The notes: a model not told the origin generated them from the letters alone. 35,843 nt of DNA from Enterococcus villorum (GCF_007990225.1 NZ_BJWF01000027.1:1-35843); one strand, 5' to 3'. Positions 1-8,692 are shown, counted from the stretch's first letter. A program made the numbers and translations.

Positions 1-893
1 GTTTCTATAATTGCTTTGGTATCTGTAGCGTATAATTTACTACTTTTCACCTGAAAAGCTTGCATTGTAGCCATATCCTGTCTGGAGGATTGAGCAGGGA
101 CTAAATATCCAGAAAGCTGTAATGTGCTGACTAATTTTGCAGTAAGTTTAATATCAAAGTGGATCTGTGTTTGCGAATGGTTTACCACTTCATTAGGAAC
201 ATTGATTTCTAATTCTTTTCCTTTAACGCTATAGTTAACTTTCTCTTGTGCTTCTTTATTGTTACTTTTTATATCTATTTGTACATCAGATAGATCACTC
301 GCTTGTGTTTCTATTGAATATGTAGTGCTATATCCATCGCCTTTTTTAGTCATTGTTTGATTATTTGGTGTAATATTTAAGCTAAAATGATTCATTTTTT
401 CAATAGGATCAGGTAATCCATTAGCATAATTGACCAATTTTTTAACGACAGGATCCACATTTAAATCATCTTTATTACCAGAAACTACATAAAATATAGC
501 ACACTGAGTAGCTGCATACTGAGCATCTTCGTTTAAATGAGAGAGATACTCTTTTTGATTTTGAAAGTTCAAAATTAGATTTGCAATAGTTTTATTTTCT
601 AATCGTGACTTTACAGTTAAATAACTACCGCTTGATGGATATTCTTTTTCAGGTTGGATACAAAACACTGCGTGACCTGTAGCAGTATTTTTTACTAAAG
701 ACATCTTATACTCATCAGAATAATCATCCCAGTTCTTTAAATTAACATCAATCTTATCTAAACTTTTAATTTTTTGTACTTGTATTTGTTCTCCTACTCC
801 AGCATTCACCACATTTCCCACAGAAATAAAACTTCCTAGAACAATTATTAATAATGCCACAAACCATTTCAAAAATTTACAAACCTTTACCAT
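1..893 (-). CDS. Thioester-domain surface adhesin, N-terminal part (3' end outside window)
   Basis: The reading frame starts at ATG 893 behind a strong AGGAGAGG site and runs off the left edge (297 complete codons), so the C-terminus and any sorting signal are not visible. Residues 1-31 form a signal peptide (basic start, hydrophobic core, VVNA cleavage region). The next part matches the thioester domain of Gram-positive adhesins: Cys78 in GHAVFCIQPE and Gln130 in ATQCAIFYVV are placed like the Cys and Gln that form the internal thioester in this family. Family knowledge: such domains bind host or surface targets covalently. The region after about residue 150 looks like beta-sandwich material. 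It is probably a wall-anchored protein. The class call is good; the ligand is unknown. Confidence 0.8.
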   Translation of the reverse strand, partial: MVKVCKFLKWFVALLIIVLGSFISVGNVVNAGVGEQIQVQKIKSLDKIDVNLKNWDDYSDEYKMSLVKNTATGHAVFCIQPEKEYPSSGSYLTVKSRLENKTIANLILNFQNQKEYLSHLNEDAQYAATQCAIFYVVSGNKDDLNVDPVVKKLVNYANGLPDPIEKMNHFSLNITPNNQTMTKKGDGYSTTYSIETQASDLSDVQIDIKSNNKEAQEKVNYSVKGKELEINVPNEVVNHSQTQIHFDIKLTAKLVSTLQLSGYLVPAQSSRQDMATMQAFQVKSSKLYATDTKAIIE

Positions 894-1327
894 ATTTCCC
901 TCTCCTATCACTATTTACAGATTATTTATAAGGTGTACCTAAATTTATTTTAACCTTATCTATAGATTAACCGATTACGCAACGTCATATGCAATCTAAA
1001 TCATTCAAAACATAACTAAAGATGTTTTATTTTTAGGCACAGAAAAAATCGTTTTTTCATAAAAATAAAGTTCAAAATCATCTGTTACCGTGATATTAAC
1101 TACTTTTCTGTAAAAATAAATAGGAGAAATGAACGTAACGTTAGGGTTTAAAACGCGTATAGCATAATAATTTTTCGGTAACAAGGGGGAATGTGCTGAC
1201 ACACAATAAAGGCATTGAAAGAAAAAAGTGTTTCGATATTTAAAATCCTACAATTTGTTAGTAGCTTTATTTGTTCCCATAACATCAAAAACATTTTTTG
1301 CCTCATTAAAAGGATAAATTCGAACAT
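894..1327. other. Intergenic region with an open minus-strand stretch, possible gene relic
   Basis: This gap separates the divergent adhesin and small secreted protein genes. On the minus strand an open frame ends at 1005 and can be read back from about 1202 (GTG) or a little further, giving 65-80 codons. Its sequence is protein-like (IRVLNPNVTFISPIYFYRKV) but there is no ribosome binding site and no ATG. It could be the tail of a lost gene. No function is recognised. Confidence 0.3.
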
Positions 1328-1397
1328 AAAAACAATTATGTATTCAAATGGATAATTTATGAAAAAAATAATCGAGTTATATAATTAGAGTTATACT
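1328..1397 (+). promoter_or_regulatory. Regulatory block with 21-bp-spaced direct repeats and -10 box, upstream of the first small secreted protein
   Basis: A 22-nt stretch at 1328-1349 is identical to 4009-4030, upstream of the paralogous gene. Inside it, AATTATG at 1334-1340 is followed by ATTTATG at 1355-1361, exactly 21 bp later. A -10 box TATACT lies at 1392-1397, about 30 bp downstream of the second repeat. Two repeats two helical turns apart just upstream of a promoter is the layout of LytTR-type response regulator sites (AgrA, ComE and PlnD families). The regulator itself is not in the window, so the class is an inference. Confidence 0.55.
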
Positions 1398-1440
1398 ATA
1401 TTTGATTCCGGGATCTAAAATTAATTATAGGAGTGATACA

Positions 1441-1926
1441 ATGTTAAACAAAAAAATGTTATTAGCAACATTCATGGCTACTGCAACACTAGGACAGGCT
1501 TTGATCAGCACTACAGGAGTATTTGCAGATGTAAATACATCAAATGAATCCGCTATTGAATTAACTTCAATGGAAAACACAACTATTCCTTATACAAATT
1601 TATCTAGTGATAGATTTGGAGAAACAATCACTTCATTATCAATTGAAAATAATATCTTAACAGGAACAAAAACAAATGACCATTCATCAGAAATAGGTTA
1701 TAAAGTTGGCTATACTGTGTACAGTTCTGATAGTGCAGTATTTGATATCGATTCTGCTACCAAAGTAGGATATTTAGTCGTTAACCCTGACGATTTAACT
1801 CAAATGACAGGAGACGATATTAGTTCATATCCAAAGGCTCAGTATTACTATATAGTAGATGACAGCTCTTTTGATCACATTCCAATGGCACAAATCAATG
1901 GAGACGATTTGCTAGGCAATAACTAG
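1441..1926 (+). CDS. Small secreted protein, paralogue A, unknown function
   Basis: The start is the ATG at 1441, seven bases after AGGAG; an upstream in-frame ATG at 1402 has no binding site. The 161-residue product has a signal peptide (MLNKKMLLATFMATATLGQA onward) with probable cleavage at VFA-D, leaving a mature protein of about 130 residues with no cysteines, membrane span or wall anchor. It shares roughly half its residues with the protein at 4124-4612, strongest in the signal peptide, in GETITSLS(I/V)ENNIL, in GTKTNDHS and in the C-terminal HIPM..ING.DL block. It is a single gene with its own promoter and terminator. I do not recognise the family; a secreted effector, bacteriocin-like or matrix protein are all possible. 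Confidence 0.75.
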   Translation: MLNKKMLLATFMATATLGQALISTTGVFADVNTSNESAIELTSMENTTIPYTNLSSDRFGETITSLSIENNILTGTKTNDHSSEIGYKVGYTVYSSDSAVFDIDSATKVGYLVVNPDDLTQMTGDDISSYPKAQYYYIVDDSSFDHIPMAQINGDDLLGNN

Positions 1927-1962
1927 TCTAAGAGAAAACTAGGAAGCGTAGAATTTCATCGT

Positions 1963-2007
1963 AAAAAAGAATGAAGTTAGTTGAATAAACCAATCTCATT
2001 CTTTTTT
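1963..2007 (+). terminator. Terminator after small secreted protein A
   Basis: Perfect 12-bp stem AAAAAAGAATGA / TCATTCTTTTTT around a 21-nt loop, ending in a run of six T, 37 bases after the stop codon. Its A-rich left arm could also serve as a T-tract on the minus strand. Confidence 0.8.
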
Positions 2008-2153
2008 TAGTTATATGATCTAATGAATGAAGTAGAAAAAACGTTCCTTTCATTTTTTGCCATCCAACTGTTTCATCACTTCATAACAGCCATTCGAACA
2101 TTTTTACCACTTCTAAAATAAGGATTCTCTTTTTTATTCGAACGCATACATAT

Positions 2154-2189
2154 AAAAAGACAAGCCTCATGCTTACACAAGGTTTGTCT
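2154..2189 (-). terminator. Terminator after the glucosaminidase/M23 hydrolase
   Basis: Read on the minus strand, a 10-bp stem AGACAAACCT / AGGCTTGTCT with one mismatch is followed directly by TTTTT. It lies about 20 bases downstream of the stop at 2209. Confidence 0.75.
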
Positions 2190-2208
2190 AAAGTCTGATA
2201 ATCTTAAT

Positions 2209-3792
2209 TTAAAATAAAACTGTCGCTGGATCGATTAATTTTGCTTGACTTAAACTGTTATCTGAACAAATTTCAAAATGCAGATGGCTTCCTGTACTAT
2301 TCCCTGTAGAGCCAACATAGCCAATGATTTGACCTTGTTCGACTTTTTCACCAATTTTTACTTGATATTCTTGTTGATGTGCATACAAAGTCGTGGTTCC
2401 ATCTTCATGTTCAATAGCCACATAATTCCCCCAAGAAGGATGATATTCTGCTTGAATCACTGTTCCCGCTTTGCTTGCATAGATTGGCTCTCCTTGAGCA
2501 GCCGCTAAATCTAAGCCTCGATGAAACTCGCCACTACGATTCCCAAATGGACTTGAAATCGTATAGTTTTTTACTGGTACCATATAACCTTTTTTGCTTT
2601 CTTTAGGTCCTGCAACCTCTTGATCATATTTTGTTAGATCATAAGTTTCAATCAAACCATTTAATTTTTGATTATACTTAGTATCAGTAGCATACCGTCC
2701 TGTCAAAAATTTGGTCGCCTCTTGATAGGTTGATGCGTGGCTTTTCCAAGCACCACTATAAAATTGACTATCTCCTGTTATTCCTTCTTTCAGTAAGGTT
2801 GCATAGTCATTTAAGCTATCTTCATAATTTTCGTACTGTCTAAAGGTCGCTTGAGTAGAATATAGTATACCATTGCCTAAATCTTCTTGTGTCGCAAAAG
2901 TCACACTTTTTCCTTTATGAGTTCCTTTAATCCCAAATAAATTGTAATTTGGCGCTTGCGCTAATTTACTTTGACCGCTCGCTGATTCTAAAATAGCTTG
3001 CGCAATCATCACTGAAGCATAGAGATCATTGTCTTGTCCGATTTTTCTTGCAGATTCACCAATTTTTCGAATGAAAGCTTCCACAGATTCATCTTTTTCA
3101 AAATGAATATTTCCTTCACTTGTTTCTGTACTTGAAGGTACTAACTCTTGAATCGGAGCGGTAGGTGAGGGACGATACATTTTTGACTCAGTTTCTTCTA
3201 CCGCAGTTGTGGAAGAATTGCTTGAACTCGTTACCTGACTTTCTGCTGGTGCACCTACTTGTGTCTGAGAAGTCTCTCCTGTTTCTTGAGTCTGTGATTC
3301 CTGAGTTTCTGTCTCTGTTGTTGGCATCTCGGGTGATACCGGCTTACCTTCATTTGAGCTTACATCACTTGATTCAGACGTGTTGGTAGATCCAGAAGTA
3401 CTTGTTTCCGTACTATTTTCAGTCGACTCAGTTGTTGATTGAGTTGTGTCTGTTGTTTGATTCGTTTCATCAGAACTATTTTGTTCTGTACTGCTTTCAG
3501 TTGATTCAGTCGTTGATTGAGTTGTATCTGTTGTTTGACTCGTTTCATCAGAACCATTTTGCTCTGTGCTACTTTCAATAGTTGCAGAAGTGTCTGGGTT
3601 AGTTGTCGTTTGTGTAGTGGTCGTTTCGGTTTGAGCTTCACTACTAGCAACAGTCTCCTCTGTTTGTTTTTCTACACTTCCAGATTGATTGGTTGTCATT
3701 TGTTCATCTGCTAATACTTGAAGAGGAGTTGAAATAAGTAATTGCGATAAAAGTACTGCAGACGCTAACTTAGAAAATTGTTTTTTACTCAA
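2209..3792 (-). CDS. Secreted peptidoglycan hydrolase: GH73 glucosaminidase plus M23 endopeptidase
   Basis: A 527-residue exported wall hydrolase. The start is a TTG at 3792 placed 7-10 bases after AAAGGAAAG; no ATG fits. Residues 1-29 are a signal peptide ending near VLA-DE. Residues 30-215 are a low-complexity Ser/Thr/Glu linker containing a 26-residue tandem repeat (74-99 and 100-125). Residues about 235-380 resemble GH73 N-acetylglucosaminidases, with likely catalytic Glu269 in AQAILESASG and the NLFGIKG motif. Residues about 405-520 are an M23 domain with the full zinc site: His424 and Asp428 in HRGLD, His472 in YAH, and HLH at 503-505. It should cut both glycan strands and peptide bridges. 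It is a stand-alone gene. Activities are inferred from motifs. Confidence 0.9.
   Translation of the reverse strand: MSKKQFSKLASAVLLSQLLISTPLQVLADEQMTTNQSGSVEKQTEETVASSEAQTETTTTQTTTNPDTSATIESSTEQNGSDETSQTTDTTQSTTESTESSTEQNSSDETNQTTDTTQSTTESTENSTETSTSGSTNTSESSDVSSNEGKPVSPEMPTTETETQESQTQETGETSQTQVGAPAESQVTSSSNSSTTAVEETESKMYRPSPTAPIQELVPSSTETSEGNIHFEKDESVEAFIRKIGESARKIGQDNDLYASVMIAQAILESASGQSKLAQAPNYNLFGIKGTHKGKSVTFATQEDLGNGILYSTQATFRQYENYEDSLNDYATLLKEGITGDSQFYSGAWKSHASTYQEATKFLTGRYATDTKYNQKLNGLIETYDLTKYDQEVAGPKESKKGYMVPVKNYTISSPFGNRSGEFHRGLDLAAAQGEPIYASKAGTVIQAEYHPSWGNYVAIEHEDGTTTLYAHQQEYQVKIGEKVEQGQIIGYVGSTGNSTGSHLHFEICSDNSLSQAKLIDPATVLF
3418..3573 (-). repeat. 78-bp tandem duplication in the Ser/Thr-rich linker
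   Basis: Codons 74-99 (3496-3573) and 100-125 (3418-3495) encode nearly the same 26 residues, starting SSTEQN and ending STTESTE, differing only at a few positions. This is a recent-looking in-frame duplication in a surface-exposed linker and a likely site of length variation between strains. Confidence 0.85.
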
Positions 3793-4008
3793 AGTTTTTC
3801 TTTCCTTTCTTTAACAAGTTTTATGATAAACAGAAAATTTGAATATTCTTTAAAGAAATTCCAAAAAAATTTTATACTAATGATCATCAAACATTTATTT
3901 ATATTACTTTTATAAAATCTATGATTTATTTTCATTAGTGTCTTTATATCAAAAGTTTCTTTAATTAAAAAATTATTTTATAACTTTAAAAAAGACAAAA
4001 TTGATCGC
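3793..4008. other. AT-rich intergenic region between divergent genes
   Basis: The gap between the wall hydrolase start at 3792 and the second small secreted gene is 331 bases in total. It carries the hydrolase ribosome binding site near 3801-3810 and the regulatory block described at 4009-4079. No further gene or clear structure is seen in the remaining AT-rich sequence. Confidence 0.5.
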
Positions 4009-4079
4009 AAAAACAATTATGTATTCAAATAGGCATTTTACGAAAAGAATGATCTATATTATGTAGCTATTGATATACT
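4009..4079 (+). promoter_or_regulatory. Second copy of the shared regulatory block, upstream of small secreted protein B
   Basis: The 22 nt at 4009-4030 are identical to 1328-1349. AATTATG at 4015-4021 is followed by a weaker copy TTTTACG at 4036-4042, again 21 bp apart. The -10 box TATACT sits at 4074-4079, 50 bases before the start codon (49 in the first copy). The spacing is kept although the surrounding bases differ, which argues for a functional site. Confidence 0.55.
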
Positions 4080-4123
4080 GTATACGATTTCGAAATCAAA
4101 TATAATAGTATAGGAGCGATACA

Positions 4124-4612
4124 ATGTTAAGTAAAAAACAATTATTAGCAACTTTTATGGCTACTGCAACGCTAGGTCAAGCTTTGATCACCTCTACAGG
4201 AGTATGTGCAGATGTAATTACACCAAATGAACCGTTAACATCTGTTACACAAAAAGAAAAAACTGATATTCCTTACGTAACTTTGAATAGTGACAGTCTG
4301 GGTGAAACAATTACTTCACTATCAGTTGAAAATAATATTTTATTCGGAACAAAAACCAATGATCATTCTGAAGAAGCTTATAACGTAGCTTATAGAGTAT
4401 ATAGTTCTAACAGTCCAGAATTTAATACTCAAACGGCCACTATAGTAGGTTCTCTTGCTGTCAATCCTAATGACCTGACACAACTTATCGGTGAAAACAT
4501 TACTAATTATCCACTTTCAAAGTATTTTTATATAGTGGATAATAGCGGTTCTAATCATATTCCAATGGTACGAATTAATGGAAATGACTTGGTGGACAGT
4601 CTTTCTTTTTAA
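4124..4612 (+). CDS. Small secreted protein, paralogue B, unknown function
   Basis: A 162-residue relative of the protein at 1441-1926, with an ATG seven bases after AGGAG in a near-identical leader (ATAGGAGCGATACAATG). The signal peptide MLSKKQLLATFMATATLGQA is nearly the same as in paralogue A, but the cleavage region reads GVCADV, so a cysteine sits just before the expected cut. That cysteine is not in a convincing lipobox context. The mature part keeps the SDSLGETITSLS and HIPM.RINGNDL blocks. The two genes are separated by the oppositely oriented wall hydrolase. Duplication of gene plus promoter is the simplest explanation. Function is not recognised. Confidence 0.75.
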   Translation: MLSKKQLLATFMATATLGQALITSTGVCADVITPNEPLTSVTQKEKTDIPYVTLNSDSLGETITSLSVENNILFGTKTNDHSEEAYNVAYRVYSSNSPEFNTQTATIVGSLAVNPNDLTQLIGENITNYPLSKYFYIVDNSGSNHIPMVRINGNDLVDSLSF

Positions 4613-5349
4613 TAATCTAGATGAAAGAAGAGGCTGTTACAGAATTATTTAGCCCCGAGACGAACGAATAGAGAAAAACATGAGAAGCTGTTTTTCTCTA
4701 TTTGAACTTATTGTTTAGGTTGTTACTTGAATGTCGTTTATGATCAGAGGTTAGCTTTTGGGGTCAGCTCAAAGAATAGGGCGTGAACAACATGGACTAC
4801 TTCAAGAATTAAGAACGAAAATGTGAAAATAGTTCCTCATATTTTTACATTTTTTTGGCATAATTTAAGTAGAAGCAATGCAATGAACCCCGTTTGTACA
4901 TATTTAATACATGAGGTGAAAGTTCTCTTTGCATTTTACCCCACACTCATTCTATAAAAAAATATATATAAGCAGCAAGACTTAATCATCTAATAAAGCT
5001 GTTTAGAAACTTCTAGAATACAAGGAGAACGACTATGAATATTTATAGGCAGACATTAGAATAAAAAACTGCAAGGGAGCGCTCTCAAGTTTATTCAATT
5101 AACAAATGATTATTTAAACAATTCATACATAAAGCTATAAGTTTTCTGTTCCTACTTCTTCTTTCATGTCTATATATAAAATTCACAAGTTCCGACTTAA
5201 TTCTATTAATTAGGATACATTTTTTCTATCTTTTAATAATCCTAAAACAGATCGCATTATTCACCCCTCACCTCTATAATTAATTTAATGATTAGTTTCC
5301 AAAAAATTACTTTGATGTCTCTTTTCACATTAAATTAGGAGGAATAGTT
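4613..5349. other. 737-bp region without a recognised gene
   Basis: It contains a strong hairpin at 4667-4702 and a nine-codon reading frame at 5035-5064 (MNIYRQTLE) behind an excellent AAGGAG site. That frame is followed at about 5076-5087 by a palindromic core GAGCGCTC. The short frame could be a leader peptide or the truncated start of a lost gene. The remainder is AT-rich with stops in all frames and is probably gene debris. No insertion sequence could be identified. Confidence 0.4.
4667..4702 (+). terminator. Strong hairpin, probable terminator of small secreted protein B
   Basis: Perfect 14-bp stem AATAGAGAAAAACA / TGTTTTTCTCTATT with an 8-nt loop, 55 bases after the stop codon. There is no T-tract after the stem, but the right arm itself contains TTTTT. 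Confidence 0.55.
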
Positions 5350-6162
5350 ATGAAAATAGGATTTATCGGCACCGGTAATATGGCCTCAGCCATTATTAAA
5401 GGAATTATTGAAAGTGAATTTACTTCTCCAGATGAGCTTTACCTTTTTGATGTAATGTCCGAAAAAATGCAATTTTTTGCTAAAAATATTGGAGCAACAC
5501 CTTGCACTTCTAATTCACAATTGATTAGTTTGGTAGATGTGGTGGTATTATCTGTAAAGCCAACTGTTATTGAAAAGATATTAACCTCTGAAAAAAATCG
5601 GATATTGGAAAAGAAACCTTTACTACTATCAATTGCTGCTGGTACACCAACGGACAAAATATATCATTTTCTACAAACCGATGAAGCACTTCCAATAGTA
5701 CGAGTCATGCCTAATATAAACGCTATCGTCGGAGAAACGGCTGCTGCCATTTGTGGAAATGATTATGTGACAGATAAACAGTTGAATTATGTTCTTGATA
5801 TGTTTAATTCTATTGGTTTCGCTTGGAAATTAGACGAAAAGTATTTTTCAAAATTCACTGCTTTAGCAGGTAGTTCTCCAGCGTATACATTTCTATTTAT
5901 TGATAGTCTAGCAAGAGCAGGTGTTAAGCATGGATTACCAAAAGATCTAGCTACTCAGATTGCAGCACAAGCTGTTTTAGGCAGTGCAAAAATGATCCTT
6001 GAAAGTGAGGAATCTCCTTGGTCATTAATTGATCGTGTAAGCTCTCCTGGAGGTACTACAGTAGCCGGCCTATTAGCTTTGGAAGACAATGCTTTTATAT
6101 CAACAGTTGTAAAAGGAATTGATGCTACAATTGCTAAGGATAGTGAAATGAATCATAAATAA
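5350..6162 (+). CDS. proC: Pyrroline-5-carboxylate reductase
   Basis: A 270-residue protein of the usual ProC length. It reduces 1-pyrroline-5-carboxylate to L-proline with NAD(P)H, the last step of proline synthesis. The N-terminal Rossmann motif GFIGTGNMASAI (residues 4-15) binds the cofactor. The C-terminal helical dimerisation region carries the family signature around GSSPAY and DRVSSPGGTTVAGL. The start ATG follows TAGGAGGAATAGTT, a good binding site. The gene stands alone between accessory secreted genes, with no proA/proB beside it, and ends before a strong hairpin. Confidence 0.95.
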   Translation: MKIGFIGTGNMASAIIKGIIESEFTSPDELYLFDVMSEKMQFFAKNIGATPCTSNSQLISLVDVVVLSVKPTVIEKILTSEKNRILEKKPLLLSIAAGTPTDKIYHFLQTDEALPIVRVMPNINAIVGETAAAICGNDYVTDKQLNYVLDMFNSIGFAWKLDEKYFSKFTALAGSSPAYTFLFIDSLARAGVKHGLPKDLATQIAAQAVLGSAKMILESEESPWSLIDRVSSPGGTTVAGLLALEDNAFISTVVKGIDATIAKDSEMNHK

Positions 6163-6643
6163 AAATAGATGACTAATAATTATTTCCGACTCATAACTGA
6201 TTTGAATTTATAAAAAAATAGGTTAGACAACATTTAAACAATCCTTGTGTGGAAGAAGAATGCTTCCAACTTATGTAAATGAGAAACATTCATGTTTATG
6301 TCAATAACAATGATCACTCACTCTTTCTTGAAATGATCAAATATGTAAACGAAAGTGAGACAATAATCACAAAAAATTTGATTATTGTCTCACTTTATCT
6401 AGTATTAAAATAATTACAATTATTTTTAGAGTTACTAGTTTATTTTCATATAAAGTAATTACAGATATTTTCTATTCATCTAGATTATAAGTACTGATAA
6501 ACTTTATATTATATTGCCAGTATCTAAATACTTCATCCACACACTATTTCAAATATAATATTATTTCTGTTTTTAAACACTAGAAAGAATTTAACATCTA
6601 ACTACAGTTTCAAAAACTCTTATCCTAGTAAATTGAAAAAATA
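6163..6643. other. Intergenic region between convergent proC and subtilisin genes
   Basis: It holds the proC hairpin at 6352-6396. The rest, in particular 6397-6643, is AT-rich sequence in which I see no gene and no clear terminator for the subtilisin gene. Confidence 0.5.
6352..6396 (+). terminator. Hairpin downstream of proC
   Basis: Perfect 18-bp stem AAAGTGAGACAATAATCA / TGATTATTGTCTCACTTT with a 9-nt loop. It is followed by ATCTAG, not by a long T-tract. It lies about 190 bases after the proC stop and 250 bases after the convergent subtilisin stop, so it could stop transcription from either side. Confidence 0.6.
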
Positions 6644-8692
6644 TTATTCTACAATTACTGTCGTACTGAACTTAGGTCCATCATACCCTACTTGAAATTG
6701 TACATTATAAGTACCAATTTCATTTGGATTTACACTGTCTCCTACTACTTTAACTGCTTCTGTTACATCTACGCCTTCTGGATTAGTTGCTATAATATTA
6801 CAAATTTCTTTAGCAATTGAACTGTTCCATTCTGTTCCTTGATTGATTCTTACTTCCCTCAACCCCTCAATGCTACTATTTTTTGCAGTAATATATAAGG
6901 TACCAACTTGTACCAAATCCAATTCTGGAACTTCAAATATAATCACTGATTGAGTTGAATTAATTGTATCTATATTTGCATTAGTAGTAACCTGTACTTG
7001 ATTTGTAATATCATTCCCAAAATCATCTACAGCTTTGGCTTGAAAAGTATCAATAGCTATCGCACTATCCCATGCAGAACCAATATCAATAGTTGCTGTT
7101 TCTTTTCCTAACGAAAGCTCGCGTAACCGAGGTATTGTCACTATAACTGTGATCTGCTCTGTTAGATCTGGTGATGCAAAGACTACTTCGTAATCACCAA
7201 AGTTAGATGGATCCACTTCATTTTTTAGAACAATAACTTGATCAGTTAAATCTTCTCCTGATTGATTGGTCCAATGAACATGACACATTTCTTTCGCAAT
7301 ATCATCCGACCATTCACTATTTAAGCTTAGCGAAATATTAGAAGCAGTAATTTTACCAGTCACTTGGCGTACAACATTATTCGTATTTAGTCTTCCGCCT
7401 GTAAGGCACAGATCAGATAGTTCATAAAATGAATCAACACTATTTAAAACGATCTCTTTCAGCTTATCAGTAGATAAGTCAGAATCTAGTGATAAAGCTA
7501 ATGCAGCACTAGCTGTGACATGCGGCGTTGCCATAGAAGTCCCTGACATATACGAGTACTGAGTAAAACCTGGCACTGTACTAAAAACTTGTGTTCCTGG
7601 AGCAAATAAGTCAACCCCCGTTTTACTATAATTTGAAGTAGAGCTTCTTTCATGTCCACTAGAATTTCCTACAGCTATAATGTTAGGAATATCTAAAGAG
7701 GATGGATAATGTGGTTTATCAGTCGTATCTATTCCATTATTTCCAGCTGCAGCTACGAATAATCCAGAATAGTTTTTAATTGCTTCTTCTTCTGTGCTAC
7801 TATAACCTAAACTGCCTATACTATAATTGATAATTGGAAATCCTTTTTGGGTTGCATAATTAATAGCTTCAACTAAGATTGCCACATTCGCACTTCCACT
7901 ACTACCAAATACACGTATGGGTACCATCGTAACATCCCAATTTATCCCAGCAACACCTAATTCGTTATTTGTTTGTGCACCAATAATTCCGGCAATATGT
8001 GTACCATGCCCCATTGTATCCATAGGATCTGAATCATCGTCAAAAAAATCGTATCCCAAACTTTCATCCACATTTTCAGAAAGATCCTCATGTTGATAAT
8101 CGATTCCTGAATCAATTACTGCTACCTTAACATCCTTAGAACCTTTTGTTTCCTCCCAAGCTGTTGGCATACTAATATCTCTTAAATTGCCTTGTTTACT
8201 CCAATTAGGATCGTCAGGAATAATTGAACGATTCTCTGAATAGTCATTTTTTTTTGATTCTTCAGCGTCTTTCAAAGGCTCTAGTTCAACAACATAGTTT
8301 GGCTCTGCATAATTGACCATATCAGAAGCATTAAATGTTCTTACTGCCTCTTCCACACTAATTTCTTCGCTCAATTTCACTAATAATACTTTATCTCGCT
8401 TATTATAATCGCTTTCATTTGTCCTAAGTGTCAAATCTTTTTCCACCATAACATTTACACCCAGTAAATTTTGCGATTTATTTTTCTCTATCGAAATTTT
8501 CTGTGTAGCCTTTAAACTGATAATTATCTCATTTGGGACATACTCTCTTTGAAATCCATTTAATTGGCTCATAATCATTTCTTTTTGTTTAGTATCTGCA
8601 TTTACTTGTTTGGTATGCGCCATAAATCCAAACATACTTACACCAACAACCAATCCTAAATATACTTTTTTCTTAAACTTTTTCATTTTCAT
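6644..8692 (-). CDS. Secreted subtilisin-family serine protease with three C-terminal repeats
   Basis: A 682-residue S8 protease starting at ATG 8692 after AGGAGGAG. Residues 1-32 form a signal peptide. Residues about 50-140 are an inhibitor-like propeptide (YVPNEIIISL ... YAEPNYVVELEPL). The catalytic triad is Asp194 in AVIDSGID, His229 in MGHGTHIAG and Ser386 in SGTSMATPHV, with the oxyanion Asn near 318 in AAAGNNG. After residue 450 come three units of about 85 residues, starting near EWSDDIAKEMC, AWDSAIAIDTF and EWNSSIAKEIC, that look like bacterial Ig-like or wall-binding folds. There is no LPXTG or C-terminal membrane span, so it is released or held by the repeats. All catalytic residues are present; the substrate is unknown. 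Confidence 0.93.
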   Translation of the reverse strand: MKMKKFKKKVYLGLVVGVSMFGFMAHTKQVNADTKQKEMIMSQLNGFQREYVPNEIIISLKATQKISIEKNKSQNLLGVNVMVEKDLTLRTNESDYNKRDKVLLVKLSEEISVEEAVRTFNASDMVNYAEPNYVVELEPLKDAEESKKNDYSENRSIIPDDPNWSKQGNLRDISMPTAWEETKGSKDVKVAVIDSGIDYQHEDLSENVDESLGYDFFDDDSDPMDTMGHGTHIAGIIGAQTNNELGVAGINWDVTMVPIRVFGSSGSANVAILVEAINYATQKGFPIINYSIGSLGYSSTEEEAIKNYSGLFVAAAGNNGIDTTDKPHYPSSLDIPNIIAVGNSSGHERSSTSNYSKTGVDLFAPGTQVFSTVPGFTQYSYMSGTSMATPHVTASAALALSLDSDLSTDKLKEIVLNSVDSFYELSDLCLTGGRLNTNNVVRQVTGKITASNISLSLNSEWSDDIAKEMCHVHWTNQSGEDLTDQVIVLKNEVDPSNFGDYEVVFASPDLTEQITVIVTIPRLRELSLGKETATIDIGSAWDSAIAIDTFQAKAVDDFGNDITNQVQVTTNANIDTINSTQSVIIFEVPELDLVQVGTLYITAKNSSIEGLREVRINQGTEWNSSIAKEICNIIATNPEGVDVTEAVKVVGDSVNPNEIGTYNVQFQVGYDGPKFSTTVIVE

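Noticed and set aside
3165-3714. Open frames on the plus strand opposite the wall hydrolase linker, and an alternate minus frame at 3360-3650
   Set aside because: They arise from the repetitive Ser/Thr codons of the real gene and have no start signals.
5070-5092. Catabolite-response (cre) site at the GAGCGCTC palindrome
   Set aside because: The flanks (GGGAGCGCTCTC) depart from the cre consensus TGNAANCGNTNNCA at key positions, and no sugar gene follows.
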